Assembly: GCF_003086295.3 (NCBI RefSeq)
Contig: NC_092040.1
Location: 59,065,559 to 59,129,558 of the forward strand
DNA from: Arachis hypogaea
Taxonomy: Eukaryota; Streptophyta; Magnoliopsida; Fabales; Fabaceae
Direction of reading: 5' to 3'
Length of the DNA stretch: 64,000 bases
Shown: piece by piece, positions 9,810 through 22,251 of the stretch
Layout: every line of letters begins with the position of its first letter
Numbering within the stretch: the first letter of the stretch is position 1
The notes under the pieces: model-generated
The model's input: the letters and a program-made list of their open reading frames with translations, nothing else
Databases searched by the model: none
What the model was told of the DNA's origin: nothing
Position numbers and translations under genes: made by a program

Positions 9810-11426
9810 TGGTGGGCAAAATTGTGATCATCAACAATGGCACTTTGGTATGTGCATCTATTAACTTAGCACTTTTTTCCATAACTCCACTCAACTAACC
9901 AGCAAGTGTACTGGGTCGTCCAAGTAATAAACCTTACGTGAGTAAGGGTCGATCCCACAGAGATTGTTGGTATGAAGCAAGCTATGGTCATCTTGTAAAT
10001 CTCAGTCAGGCTGATTTAAATGTGATTGGATTAGATAATTAAAAGATAAATAAAATAGGATAGAAATACTTATGTAAATTAATGGTGGGAATTTCAGATA
10101 GGTGTATAGAGGTGCTGTGTTCCTTCTGAATCTCTGCTTTCCTACTGCTTTATCCAATTTTTATCACTCTTTTCTATGGCAAGCTGTATGTAGGGCATCA
10201 CCATTGTCAATGGCTACATCCCATCCTCTCAGTGAAAATGATCCAAATGCTCTGTCACAGCACGGCTAATCATCTGTCGGCTCTCAATCAGGTTGGAATA
10301 GAATCCAGTGATTCTTTTGTGTCTGTCACTAACGCCCAGCCTTAAGGAGTTTGAAGCTCGTCACATTCATTCAATCCTGGAATCCTACTCGGAATACCAC
10401 AGACAAGGTTAGACTTTTCGGATTCCCATGAATGCCACCATCAATTCTAGCTTATACCATGAAGATTCTGATTAAGGAATCCAAGAGATATGCGCCCGGC
10501 CTAAGGTAGAACGGAAGTGGTTGTCAATCACGCGCGTTCATAGGTGAGAATGATGATGAGTGTCATGGATCATCATATTCATCAAGTTGAAGTGCAACGA
10601 ATATCTTAGAACAGGAATGAATTAAATTGGATGGAAAATAGTAGTAATTGCATTAAAACTTGAGGTACAGCAGAGCTCCACACCCTTAATCTATGGTGTG
10701 TAGAAACTCCACCGTTGAAAATACATAAGTGAAAGTGGTCCAGGCATGGCCGAATGGCCAGCCCCCAAGGTCTAAGAACTAAACGTCCAAAGATGTCTAA
10801 TACACTAGTAAAAAGTCCTATTTATAATAAACTAGCTACTAGGGTTTACAAGAGTAAGTAATTGATGCATAAATCCACTTTCGGGGCCCAGTTGGTGTAT
10901 GTTTAGGCTGAGCTTGATCTATCCACGAGCTGAGGCTTCTCTTGGAGTTGAACGCCAAGTTGTAACGTGTTTTGGGCGTTCAACTCTGGTTCGTGACGTG
11001 TTTCTGGCGTTTGACTCCAGACAGCAACATGGAACTGGCGTTGAGCGCCAGTTTACGTCGTCAAATCTCGAACAAAGTATGGACTATTATATATTGCTGG
11101 AAAGCTCTGGATGTCTACTTTCCAACGCTGTTGAGAGCACGCCATTTTGAATTCTGTAGCTCCAGAAAATCTATTTCTAGTGCAGGGAGGTCAGATTCCA
11201 ACAGCATCAGCAGTCATTTGTCAGCCTCCTTATCAGAGTTTTGCTCAGGTCCCTCAATTTCAGCCAGAAAATACCTGAAATCACAGAAAAACACACAAAC
11301 TCATAGTAAAGTCCTGAAATGTGAATTTAGCATAAAAACTAATGAAAACATCCCTAAAAGTAGCTTGAACCTATTAAAAACTACTTAAAAACAATGCCAA
11401 AAAGCGTATAAATTATCCGCTCATCA
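9810..11426 (-). repeat. Solo LTR of family A (1617 bp) with TSD CAATC
   Basis: In minus sense it begins TGATGAGCGGATAATT and ends CCCACCA. Identical five-base flanks CAATC lie at 9805-9809 and 11427-11431. There is no primer site or interior, so it is a solo LTR left by recombination between two LTRs. It contains GGCGTT-type dyads at 10935-11053 and the U5 hairpin at 9932-9947. It sits within the interior of B. Confidence 0.95.
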
Positions 11427-13894
11427 CAATCTACCTATATGAATACAACCACTTAGTCAAAATAAATCAAACTCCAAGAATACATATATAAATATATGGG
11501 CTAAAGTAATTTCAATTGAGTCAAATCCACAATTAAATTGAGTTTTGGAAAAGAGTTTATAAACTTGCAAGATAAGAATTAAGCATAGGTGAAAATATAT
11601 AATTGAGCAATCGAACCCTCACCGGATGTGTATCCACTCTAGCCACTCAAGTGTTTAGGGGTGATTCACTCATTTCTCTTCTAATCATGCTTTCTAAGAT
11701 TGGTCTTTCATCTAACAATTAACAATTATTCAATGTATGCATACAAATATCATGATGACTTTCCCAAAGGTTATAATGGGGCTAGGATAAAGGTAAGGAT
11801 ATATATGGTTAAGTGAGCTTGATATTTGAATCTTTGATTAGCCTAAGCTCTCACTAAACACATATAACAACCTATACAACTCAAAGCAAACCTAACTACC
11901 CATTCCTCACTTTTCTTACACACTCGTGCATTTTCTTTTTAATCACATTCATATGCATTTTATTGTTACTCTACTTTGGGGTATTTTATCCCCTTTTTAT
12001 TGCTTTCTTTTTATTTTATTTTATTTTATTTTTTTTCAAACTAAAATATATACACAAAAGTGCCAATACATATAGTTTAGGCAATTAATGCATGAGTATG
12101 TACCCAATTTTCAAGATTTTCAACAAAAGAACAAAAATTCACTTTTACCTCAACCAAAGTTCCCAAACTTCCCACACTTAGATGATGCACACTCTCACTA
12201 TCTTAAACTAATCAAAGATCCAAATAAGGAACATTTATTATTTTTCACTTAGGGGTAGTGATGTGCTAAAATTAAGAAATGAAAGGGAGATAGGCTATCT
12301 GGAACAAGCGAGCTTAACAAAAAGATGGCCTCAATCATGTAAATGCATATATACATCAAACAATGGACATAAAGAATCAAACAAATCAAAGATTGCAATC
12401 ATAAAAAGAAAATAACACACACAAGAATGAAAATAGTAGTTATATGATGTAACCACATAATTAGGCTCAAAAGTCACATGCTTATCTGTTCTTAGCTCAA
12501 AAACATGTTCCACAATATATTTTAATAAAGTTTCAATCAAAAGTTCCAAACCCTAAATTAGGATGTCAATGCCATATCAAGAATGTTTTTCTTGGAAAAT
12601 TCCATTAAATTAACTAAGCTGATTATATATAAGCAAAGACATGCAATAAACTAAGAAAAATGCAATTAGAACTCTAAAATATATACATACTAAGAAAAAT
12701 AAAATGTGAAAGTGTTTGGGATTATAATTTGTCACCCAAGATGGTCGATCGATGACGACCTCCCCACACGTAAGGGGTTGAACGGTCCTCCGTGCATCAA
12801 AGACGAGCAAGGGGGGTACGGCAAATTCGGATTGCCACCTTCAGCTGATGGATCAATCAGCTTCTGCGTGCTCTTTCTCCCACTTCCATTATTGCTTATG
12901 GTGGATTACTCATGGAAGATAGAAGATAGAATATTAAGATGAGTGAATGAAAAAATAAAGGAGCATAGATTGTTGGAATGAGGTGATATTTACTAGAATG
13001 AATAATCGAATTAGTTTGTGACATGAAGAAAATAAGTGTGTGTATTCTAAGTTGTGCACAGTTTAGAACACACACACTAACATGGAAAACTATGTCACAA
13101 TTACACAAAAGAAACATGCACTTCACTCATGCTAATGTGCTTGAAATACTTTAAAAAGGAAACTTGTAGGATAAGATAAACAAACAAGCAATAAAGGAGT
13201 ATAAAAGTATTCAAGCAAGAATCAAGGAATTGTGACTTGGATAACGAAGCAACACCTAATTGACATGAAGTGAAAAACATGGCAAGCATAATCAACAAAG
13301 CTTAAAAAACTCAAAAAGTGTCATTAGGGAAGCTCATGATCCAATTTTAAAATTCTTAATGTTTATGCATCAAATAGGTGACTTAAATAAAGATCAATCA
13401 GAACAATCATCACCTAACAAAAAATGCATCAACTAAAAACAAATTGCCTATCTATAGATAATGAAATCAATTCACATGGTGGCCAAAACATGTAATTTAG
13501 AAATCCAAAAGCATTATCAAAGGCAATGTTATGAGTACTTGGTATGCAAAAAATGAAACATGAAGAACTCAATACCAAGAAACAAAATATGACCTCAATG
13601 AAAATATTCAACAATATTTAGCAATAACAATATCAACAATCCAGCAGCAACGTCTCAATAGAATCAGCAAATCAAAGCAATAATCTAACACTTAGCATCA
13701 AAATAGAAAATTAAACTAACTAACGCAATAACTAACTAACTAATTAAACATTAACTAACTAACTAACTAACTAATGGTGAGTGTGATGGGTGGTGAATGA
13801 TAGCGGTGAAACGTAGTTGGAGGAGGGAAAGAAGAAAGGAAAAGAGAAAAGAAGAAAAGAAGTAGAGAGAAGAGAATAAGAGAAGTATAGTGGT

Positions 13895-14440
13895 GAGAAA
13901 ATAGGATCGTGCGTATGCACACAGGGCCGTGCGTACGCACAAAGGGGTCCACGCGTACGCATGGGGGACGCGTACGGGTGAGGCTGCGAAAATGCAGATC
14001 GAGGCGTATGCGTGGGGATGTGTGCGCGTGGTTCTACAAAAATAGGGATCGACGCGTACGTGTAGGTCACACGTACGCGTGAAGGAGAGAAAATGGAAGG
14101 TGACGTGTACGCGTCCAGGGACGCGTACGCATCGATGGGCAAAATAAAAAGGGTTGTGCGTTTGCACTATGTGTGCAAACGCCGCGAGCAGAAGCCTTGC
14201 ATTGAAGTGTGCCCACGCACAGGCCTTTACCCACGCACAGAATGGCAAATTTTTTTTGAGAAAACGAAACGTCAAAAATTAACACCTGATTCGCCATCTG
14301 TGCGTATGCACGATAGACAAAAAGAGGAAGATGCGGACACACAAAGTGTGCGAGCGCTCCAAATAGGGGCTGTGCAAAGGGGTGTGCGTGCGTACAGGTG
14401 TAGAAATTGGGTGGGTGTGTGCGTGCGCACGTGCTCTATT
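13895..14440. repeat. ACGCGTACGCGT-like repeats in the B interior
   Basis: Repeated CpG-rich strings such as GACGCGTACG, CACACGTACGCGTG and GTGCGTGCGCACG lie in otherwise AT-rich DNA. The same motif class fills the B LTR U3, so the array occurs both inside and outside the LTR. Confidence 0.8.
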
Positions 14441-14906
14441 TTTCTAAAAAATGTTTAGAGCTCTAAGGCACCAAACTTGAGCTCAACAAAAAGATTTTAA
14501 CCCCAAAACATCTAACATTTAAAATAACTAAACATAAGCTATCTACAAGAAACAAAATGCAATAAATTAAAGCTATTTACAAGAGAGGGCTAGAAAGGTG
14601 TTACCATGGTGGGGTATCTCCCACCTAGTACTTTTATTTATTGTCCTTAAGTTAGACAATTGGGAGAGCCCTTGCCATGGTGGCTTGTGCTTGACTTTCC
14701 GACCAATGCTTGAATTTGCAATGTCCTCCGGAATCCCAAATCTAACTATTAACAAAAACAAAAGACAACAAAAAAGAAATTTATTTACATATTAACATAT
14801 TTACAATTGGCAACAAATAAGCAAGCAACATATGCACAATCAACCAAAAATAATCTATTCACAATATTCACAATATGCACAATAGCCAACAATAAGTACA
14901 CATTGC

Positions 14907-14924
14907 AACTCCCGACAACAGCGC
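14907..14924 (-). promoter_or_regulatory. Decayed primer-binding site of B
   Basis: On the minus strand it reads TAGCGCTGTTGTCGGGAG, a mutated form of the tRNA-Asp site TGGCGCCGTTGCCGGGGA, placed directly after the LTR end. Confidence 0.6.
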
Positions 14925-14932
14925 TAAAAATT

Positions 14933-15832
14933 TAATAGATAGCCTAAAGCGGCTTAAGAAATTTTCTCAAAATAAGATTGGCGTCGCAAGTATAGTCCCA
15001 ACCCAACAATTGACCATCAATCAAATTTTAAATCAAAGAGTAGTCACAATCGAAAACAAATATAAATCGGGAGTTTTAAATCCCAGGTCGTCTTCCTTAG
15101 GAGTTGCAATCAAGTGATCAATTATTGGCTATTAGGTAATGGGGATACTATATTAAAACAAGAATTAAATGCTAAAATTAAACAGAAAGTAAACTAAAAA
15201 CCCTAATTCTAAAGAGAAGGGGGAGCTTCTCTCTCTAGAAAAACTAAACAAAAACATGTAAAAACATAAACATAAGTGCTCTCCCCTTCTTTTCTCTTCA
15301 CTTTGTCTTGAAATAGCTTCATAAATGGGTTGATTGGGTTTTGGAGGCCCAGAATTTGCCCCCAGCGATTTGCAATTAATGAGCTCAAATGACACGGGTC
15401 ATGCGTACATTTGGGTCACGCGTACGCGTCACCTGGCGAAATACACTCCCACGTGTACGCGTGGGTCATGCATACGCATCGCCAAGCTCGTACTTGTGCG
15501 TGCACACACATCGCTGTGCGCACGCACGGATGCTGAATCTTCCAAACTCCATTTCTTCATGGTTTCTTCTCTTTTGCATGCTCTTTTTCTCACTTCTTCA
15601 ACCCATACTTGCCTTGGAAACCTAAAATCACTTAGCAAACACATCAAGGCATCAGATGAGATTAAATTGAATAAAATTTAACAATTAGAAGGCCTAAAAA
15701 ACATGTTTTTACTTTCAATCATAATTTAAGAAGAAATCATGAAACTATGCTATTTCAATGGATAAGTGCAAGAAAAGTTGATGAAATCCACCCAAATAGA
15801 GCAAATAAATATCATGAAATATGGATTCATCA
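14933..15832 (-). repeat. 5' LTR of B (about 900 bp)
   Basis: Starts TGATGAATCC in minus sense. The 3' terminus appears mutated (TATTA instead of a clean CA). CpG-rich ACGCGTACGCGT strings begin ~302 bp from the start (15400-15530). Its U3 matches 9314-9709. It interrupts the gene fragment to its right. Confidence 0.8.
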
Positions 15833-17000
15833 CCCATCAATATCCTCGACAAACCCATGAAGTCTCTTTTGATTTTTCACAAAATTCGTAAGTTCCTCCA
15901 GTGGTATATCCTTCCTTTTCTCAGTCAAATTATCCGACAAATCAACATCAATAAAGTCAAATTTTCTCTTTTTAAAGATAATTTTCTTTCGTCTTTGGTG
16001 AGGTTGGTTTACTGCACCCTCTCTGCCACCTTTATCAGGGTTCGAAGGCAAACCCTCCCTTTTCACGTTCTTGCTCTTGAACCGAGCTCTCAAGCTCGCC
16101 GCCGAAATCCCTGGGTATTTTTCACCTGACAGGAAAAGAACACAAAATCAACAAAATACCCAAAATAAATCATTCATTGCTACTATTTGCATTTATGAAC
16201 AATCTTACCCAAATACTCTACTACAACTTGCTTATTATCTTCCCATGGAAGCAAATCAAACACTAATATCAAATTTCTTCTATCCACAACTTCTACCAAA
16301 TACTCGATTATACACTCATTCCTCACACTAATCTTCTTAGAGCCCAGAATGTGTTTCGGCTGGGAATACCAAAATAAGGAAAATTTTTCACCTAAGTTTT
16401 CATCCAAATAAAATAGAAACGCATCATCAGTGCTTTTCACTTTTAAAAATATTTCTTTAAGATCTTCGAATGAGAATTTATACAACTTAAAGCAAAAAAT
16501 CCAGGTATACTGTTCAAATTCACCCAAACCTCCTTCCAAACCCGTTTTTCCTGAAACAGGGAAATGAACAATTCCAACGAAGTTTTTAAATCCAAAAAAT
16601 CCACCAAAATTTCAAAACATCACAAAAAAGGCCAGTCATTTGGGTAAAGTTGCGATGGAGTACAATTTAATTGATTTAATACATTACACTCAAAAGCAGT
16701 AAATGGGAGTTTCACTCGCATCTCCTCAAGAACGTAGCTATGCATGTAGAAAAATTCATAATCATTTTTCCTATGGAAGACACGATCACTTCTAGAACAT
16801 AGTAACAACTCAACACAAACTTTAGATCTTGTCTTCACTATTTTTGTAACATCTATCTCACTAACACTCTCTTTATTTGGAAAAAGTGACCCTCGTATGT
16901 TCACATTGTCACTCACCCATTCATATGTACTATCTTTTGTTACTGTGTTTATCTATTTTCGCTTTTCATTTTCCATTCTTCTCACAAACAGAAATGCAGA
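15833..17000 (-). pseudogene. Fragment of a plant 'putative gypsy-type transposon' (PF04195-like) gene, broken by element B
   Basis: The reading order is from 17000 down. The first part includes SDNVNIRGSLF, FYMHSYVLEEMRVKLPFTAF and LNQLNCTPSQLYPNDWPFL. The frame is then stopped by TGA at ~16617-16619 and shifted near 16528-16535. It resumes as LYKFSFEDLKEIFLKVKS and FYLDENLGEKFSLFW. A clean intron follows: donor GTAAGA at 16208 downwards and acceptor CAG at 16126, 83 nt. The next exon is basic (KRRKKIIFKKRKF in part) and is cut by the B LTR at 15832. The arrangement resembles legume proteins with the PF04195 domain, an assignment made from memory. Function unknown. It is a pseudogene in this copy. 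Confidence 0.55.
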
Positions 17001-17430
17001 ATAAAGAAAGAAAGCAACTCAAAAGTAAAATAAACAGAAGAAAGTACTTACTCCTTTTATTCGTGTCTTTATCAATCCCTTTTCCAACATGTTTAGATAG
17101 AAAGGAAGTTAAATTTATGAAAATAATTTGGATTCCAATATAAAAGTTAAAACTACACCCAAGTTAAACAAAATGGTTGAGTTCTATCTCAAACAAGTCA
17201 TGACCATTGCTCCCATCCACATCAACGGTGCTGATGGCATTGGTAAGTGAAAAAAGTAACACCACTCTTTAATGCTATCATTAATTTTTTTCTTTATTTA
17301 ATTACTTATTCTTTCTTTTAATTTCTCAATTTTATTAAAGTATGTTGAAGTGGGGGCTCCATATATACCCACAATACTCGCCGAGTTATAACTCATCCTC
17401 TAAAAGCTCAACCTACTTTATCAAAATATC
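17001..17430 (+). other. Short non-element stretch with a possible two-exon ORF fragment
   Basis: ATG at 17173 opens MVEFYLKQVMTIAPIHINGADG, shown in part as MVEFYLKQVMTIAPI, and meets a GTAAGTG donor-like site near 17244. A TTGAAG acceptor-like site near 17354 would join it in frame to VGAPYIPTILAEL and a stop. I do not recognise the family. The rest is AT-rich and empty. Confidence 0.3.
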
Positions 17431-17925
17431 CCAGGCTAAGTTTGGGGGCTATGATATGGCTTTATCTTATCTAATTTCTTATCTTCTTATCTTTTCAAAT
17501 TTGATTTTAATATCCTTTTCAACTAACTCTTTGACTTTTTGTTTGTTTCTTATCTTTTTCAAAACCACCTAACTACTCTTCCCTCTCTAATTTTCGAAAA
17601 TATCTCATCTCTTTTTCAAAAATTATTTTTGTTTTACATTTTAATTTTAATCTTATCTTATCTTTAATTTTCGAAAATTACTAACCCTTTTTTTTTAAAT
17701 TATTTTCGAATTTTATATCTCTTCTCTCTTATTCTATTTAATTATTTAATTACTAACACTTCTCTTCACCTCTTTTCATCTAAAAATCCGAACCCAATCT
17801 ATCCCTTGTGTTTGGATTCTTCACTTTTCTTTCTTCTATCCCCTTCTTTTTCTACTAACATAAAGGAATCTCTATACTATGACATAGAGGATTCCTCTTT
17901 CTTTTCTTGTTTTCTTCTATTTCAT
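17431..17925 (+). other. E2 leader remnant
   Basis: AT-rich non-coding sequence with CTAAGTTTGGGGG near 17436 and repeated TTTTCGAAAATT-like strings, comparable to the E3 leader at 25160-26145. The left boundary of E2 is uncertain by some tens of bases. Confidence 0.55.
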
Positions 17926-20162
17926 ATGAGCAAGAACAAGGAAAAAGGCACTCTTGTTGAAATTGATCCTGAACCTGAAAGGACTTTGAAGAGGAAACTA
18001 AGAGAAGCTAAATCACAACAATCCAGAAGTAACCTTTCATAAAATTTCGAACAAGAGAAGGAGATGGCAGCCGAACCCAATAATGATAATACAAGAAGGA
18101 TGCTTGGTGACTTTACCAAGCCCACGTCCAAATTTGATGGAAGAAGCATCTCCATTCCTGCCGTTGGAGCCAATAATTTTGAGCTTAAGCCTCAATTAGT
18201 TGCCTTAATGCAACAAAACTGCAAGTTCTATGGACTTCCATCTGAAGATCCTTATCAGTTTTTAACTGAGTTCTTGCAGATTTGTGAGACTGTAAAGACG
18301 AATGGAGTAGATCCTGAAGTCTACAGACTCATGCTTTCCCTTTTGCAGTAAGAGACAGAGCTAGAATATGGTTAGATTCACAACCTAAGGATAGCCTGGA
18401 CTCCTGGGATAAGCTGGTCATGGCTTTCTTGGATAAATTCTTTCCTTCTCAAAAGCTGAGCAAGCTTAGAGTGGATGTTCAAACCTTCAAGCAAAAAGAT
18501 GGTGAATCCCTCTATGAAGCTTGAGAAAGATACAAGCAGTTAACCAAAAGGTGTCCATCTGACATGTTTTCAGAATGGACCATATTAGATATATTCTATT
18601 ATGGTCTATCTGAATTTTCGAAAATGTCATTGGACCATTCTGCAGGTGGATCCATTCACCTAAAGAAAACACCTACAGAAGCTCAAGAACTCATTGACAT
18701 GGTTGCAAATAACCAATTCATGTACACTTCTGAGAGGAATTCCATGTATAATGGGACACCTCAGAGGAAGAAAGTTCTTGAAATTGATGCTCTGAATGCC
18801 ATATTGGCTCAGAACAAAGTGTTGACTCAGCAAGTCAACATGATCTCTCAAAGTCTGAATGGATGGCAAAATACATCCAACAGTACTAAAGAGGCAGCTT
18901 CTAAAGAAGCTTATGATCCTGAGAACCCTGCAATGGCAGAGGTTAATTACATGGGTGAACCTTATGGAAACACCTATAACTCATCATGGAGAAATCATCC
19001 AAATTTCTCATGGAAGGATCAACAAAAGCCTCAACAAGGCTTTAACAATGGTGGAAGAAATAGGCTCAGTAATAACAATCCTTTTCCATCATCTTCTCAG
19101 CAACAGATAGAGAATTCTGAACAAAATACTTCTAATTTAGCCAATCTAGTCTCTGATCTATCAAAGGTCACTTTCAATTTCATGAGTGAAATAAGATCCT
19201 CCATCAGAAATCTGGAGGCACAAGTGGGCCAGCTGAGTAAGAAAGTCATTGAAACTCCTCCCAGTATTCTTCCAAGCAATACAGAAGAGAATCCAAAAGG
19301 AGAGTGCAAGGCCATTGATGTGATCAATATGGCCGAATGCACAAGGGAGGAGAAGGACGAAAATCCTAGTGAGGAAGGCCTCCTGGGACGTCTCTCAAGC
19401 AAGAAGGAGTTTCCTATTAAGGATCCAAAGGAATCTGAGGCTCATATAGAGACCATAGAGATTCCATTAAATCTCCTTCTGCCATTCATGAGCTCTGAAG
19501 ACTATTCTTCCTCTGAAGAGGATGAAGATGTGACTGGAGAGCAAGTTGCTCAATATTTAGGAGCTATCATGAAGCTAAATGCCAAGTTGTTTGGTAATGA
19601 GACTTGGGAAAGTGAACCTCCCTTGCTCATTGGTGAACTAGACACCTGGATTCAGAAAAGTTGACCTCAAAAGAGACAAGATCCTGGCAAGTTCTTAATA
19701 CCTTGTACCATAGGCACCATGACTTTTGAAAAAGCTCTATGTGATCTGGGGTCAGGGATAAATCTTATGCCACTCTCTGTAATGGAGAAGCTGGGGATCA
19801 TTGAGGTACAACCTGCCTTGTTCTCATTACAATTGGCAGACAACTCATTGAGACAAGCTTATGAAATAGTAGAGGACGTGTTAGTAAAGGTTGAAGGCCT
19901 TTACATCCCTGCTGATTTCATAATCTTAGACACTAGGAAGGAAGAGGATGAATGTATCATCCTTGGAAGACCTTTCCTAGCTACAGCAGGAGCAGTGATA
20001 GATGTCAACAGAGGTGAATTAGTCCTTCAATTGAATGGGGACTACCTTGTGTTTAAGGCACATGGCCATCCCTCTATGACAAAAAAGAGTAAGCATGAAG
20101 AGCTTCTCTCAGTTCAGAGTCAAGAAAAGCCCTCACAGTCAAACTCTAAGTTTGGTGTTTAG
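17926..20162 (+). pseudogene. gag-protease of E2, multiply broken
   Basis: ATG at 17926 starts MSKNKEKGTLVEIDPEPERT, matching the E3 gag start. Defects relative to E3: TAA at 18040-18042, a one-base deletion at about 18334-18337, TGA at 18522-18524 in place of Trp, and TGA at 19662-19664. The gag core (FELKPQLVALMQQNCKFYG, CPSDMFSEWTILDIFYYGLS) and the GWQN..YMGEPYGNTYN segment are recognisable. Protease follows with ALCDLGSGINLMPLSVMEK (Asp of DLG) and IILGRPFLATAGAVIDV. The ORF ends KHEELLSVQSQEKPSQSNSKFGV in part, then TAG; two more KFGV-type DNA repeats lie beyond the stop. There is no RT, RNase H or integrase, so the body is of the non-autonomous kind. Confidence 0.88.
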
Positions 20163-20276
20163 AGGCCACAACCAAACTCTAAGTTTGGTGTTAAGAACCC
20201 ATATCCAAACTCTAAGTTTGGTGTTGGGACTATACAACATTGACCTGATCACCTGTGAGGCTCCATGAGAGCCCAC

Positions 20277-20327
20277 TGTCAATCTAATGACATTAAAAGA
20301 GCGCTTGTTGGGAGGCAACCCAATTTT
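20277..20327 (+). promoter_or_regulatory. Conserved post-ORF hairpin element (E2 copy)
   Basis: GAGCGCTT followed by GTTGGGAGGCAACCCAAT (hairpin 20307-20324), placed 115 bp after the protease-tail stop. Matches E1 3241-3290 and E3 28501-28550. Confidence 0.7.
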
Positions 20328-20395
20328 TAATTTTATTTTTATTTTATTGTTATTTTGTGTTTTATTAGGTACATGATCATGAGGAAGGATAGACT

Positions 20396-20665
20396 GGCGT
20401 TCAACGCCAGTAAGGAGCATCTGGCTGGCGTTCAACGCCAGAATAGAGCATGAATCTGGCGCTGAACGCCAGAAACAAGCAACATTCTGGCGTTTGAACG
20501 CCAGGAATGTGCCTTGAGGAAAGCTGGCGCTGAACGCCAGTAACAAACATGAAACTGGCGTTCAACGCCAGAAACATGCTACATATGGGCGTTGAACGCC
20601 CAGAACATGCTTTACATGGGCATTGAACGCCCAGAACGTGCATCACCTCGGCATTTAAATGCCAG
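20396..20665 (+). repeat. GGCGTTCAACGCC dyad array in the E2 untranslated region
   Basis: About nine dyads, starting CTGGCGTTCAACGCCAG at 20396 and spaced 28-35 bp, including variants with TGGGCGTTGAACGCCCA. Same position in the element as 3430-3680 of E1. Confidence 0.9.
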
Positions 20666-21094
20666 AATGGTATGCAAAGGCATTTTACATGCCTATTTGG
20701 AGCAGGGATGTAATTCCTTGACATCTCAGGATCTGTGGACCCCACAGGATCCCCACATAACATATTCCCACCTTACCTCCTAATTCTATTTCACTCTTCC
20801 CCATGTCACACTTCCCATCAACTTCAATCTCTCTTTCCAATTACCCCCTTCACCACTCACATCCATCCACTCTTCCTCAAAACCCCCACCTACCTTCAAA
20901 ATTCAAAAACACTTTCCCACCCAAACCCACCCTACATGGCCGAACCTACCCTCTCCCCTTTCCCTATATATACCCTTCCATTCTACTTCATTTTCACTCA
21001 ACACAAACCCCCTCTTCTACACCTTGGCCGAAACACCATCCCTCACTCTCATCCATATTTTCTTCTTCTTTTTCTTCTTCTCTTCTTTCTTCTC

Positions 21095-21131
21095 TTGCTC
21101 GAGGGTGAGCAATATTTTAAGTTTGGTGTGG
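21095..21131 (+). promoter_or_regulatory. Hairpin plus TTTAAGTTTGGTGTGG cassette upstream of ORF2 (E2)
   Basis: TTGCTCGAGGGTGAGCAA (21095-21112; one G-T pair in the stem) and TTTAAGTTTGGTGTGG (21116-21131). It lies 36 bp before the ORF2 ATG at 21167. Confidence 0.65.
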
Positions 21132-21166
21132 TAAAAGCATAAGCTTTTGTTTTTCCATTACCATCA

Positions 21167-22251
21167 ATGGCACCTAAGGCAAAAGATTCATCTCCAAAAG
21201 CCATCAAGACCACTTCTATGATGTTGTGGCAAAGAAGAAGGTGATCCCTGAGGTCCATTTCAAGCTCAAGAAAAATGAGTATCCGGAGATCTGACATGAG
21301 ATCCGAAGAAGAGGTTGGGAAGTCTTAACCAACCCCATGCAACAAGTCAGAATCTTAATGGTTCAAGAGTTCTATGCCAATGCATAGATCACTAGGAACC
21401 ATGATCAAAGTATGAACCCGAATCCAAAGAATTATCTCACAATGGTTCGGGGGAAATACTTAGATTTTAGTCCGGAAAATGTGAGATTGGCGTTTCACTT
21501 GCCCATGATGCAAGGAGATGAACGCCCCTACACTAGAAGGGTCAGCTTTAATCAAAGGTTAGACCAAGTCCTAATGGACATATGTGTGGAAGGAGCTCAA
21601 TGGAAAAGAGACTCCAAAGGCAAGCCAGTTCAACTAAGAAGACTGGACCTCAAGCCTGTGGCTAGAGGATGGCTGGAGTTCATTCAACGCTCCATCATTC
21701 CCACTAGCAACCGATCTGAAGTTACTGTGGATCGGGCCATCATGATTCATAGCATCATGATTAGAGAGGAAGTAGAAGTTCATGAAGTCATCTCCAATGA
21801 ATTCTACAAAATAGCCGAAAAGCCCTCTACCATGGCAAGGCTAGCTTTTCCTCACCTTATTTGCCATCTATGTTACTCAGCTAGAATTATCGTAGAAGGA
21901 GACATCCCCATTGAAGAGGATAAGCCCATCACCAAGAAGAGGATGGAGCAAGCAAGAGAGACCCTCCACGGATCTCAAGAGATGCATGAGGAAGCTCATC
22001 ATCAAGAAATCCCTGAGATGCCTCAATGGATGCACTTTCCTCCCAACAACTATTGGGAACAACTCAATACTGCCTTAGAAGATTTGAGCCATAATATGGA
22101 ACAATTAAGGGTGGAACATCATGAGCACTCCATCATTCTCCATGAAATAAGAGAAGATCAAAGAGCAATGAGGAAGGAGCAACAAAGGCAAGGAAGGGAC
22201 ATAGAAGAGCTTAAGGACATTGTTGGTCCTTCAAGAAGAAGACGCCACTAA
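21167..22251 (+). pseudogene. ORF2 of E2, N-terminus disrupted, C-terminal 279 codons open
   Basis: ATG at 21167 (MAPKAKDSS) is out of frame with the body because part of the N-terminus is deleted around 21180. The body frame is interrupted by TGA at 21292-21294 and TAG at 21385-21387. From 21412 it is open to 22251: MVRGKYLDFSPENVRLAFHL, GWLEFIQRSIIPTSNRSEVT, RAIMIHSIMI and FPHLICHLCYSA, then IPIEEDKPITKKRMEQ and a charged helical C-terminus ending SRRRRH. The central part resembles the plant domain listed as 'putative plant transposon protein' (Transposase_32); that match is from memory. ORF2 lies where envelope-like ORFs sit in Athila elements, but I see no signal peptide or membrane segment. 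Confidence 0.75.

Larger units (their letters stand above)
11432..14932 (-). other. Interior of element B, non-coding
   Basis: AT-rich DNA with short ORFs only. Seen here are a TTTTA-rich tract at ~12000-12035, a more GC-rich patch at 12720-12870, and an (AACT)n microsatellite at ~13720-13775. A cluster of ACGCGTACGCGT-like strings spans 13900-14440. The minus-strand phrase TCGEVVIDRPSWVTNYNPK (12700-12790) may be a coding relic, but I do not recognise its family. Confidence 0.55.
9314..15832 (-). mobile_element. Element B: minus-strand LTR element without visible coding capacity
   Basis: It has a complete 5' LTR at 14933-15832 and a 3' LTR truncated to 9314-9709 by C-left. The interior is about 3.6 kb once the nested solo LTR is removed. 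No retroviral domain was recognised in either strand, so it resembles a large non-autonomous derivative. It inserted into a minus-strand gene; CCCAT at 15833-15837 is the probable target half. Confidence 0.75.

Noticed and set aside
13720..13775. (AACT)n tract as a functional repeat
   Set aside because: Simple microsatellite; nothing ties it to a function.
13763..14458. ORFs of 90-170 codons on both strands in the CpG-rich repeat of element B
   Set aside because: They arise from CpG-rich repeats lacking stops; composition is Arg/Thr/His biased with no domain.
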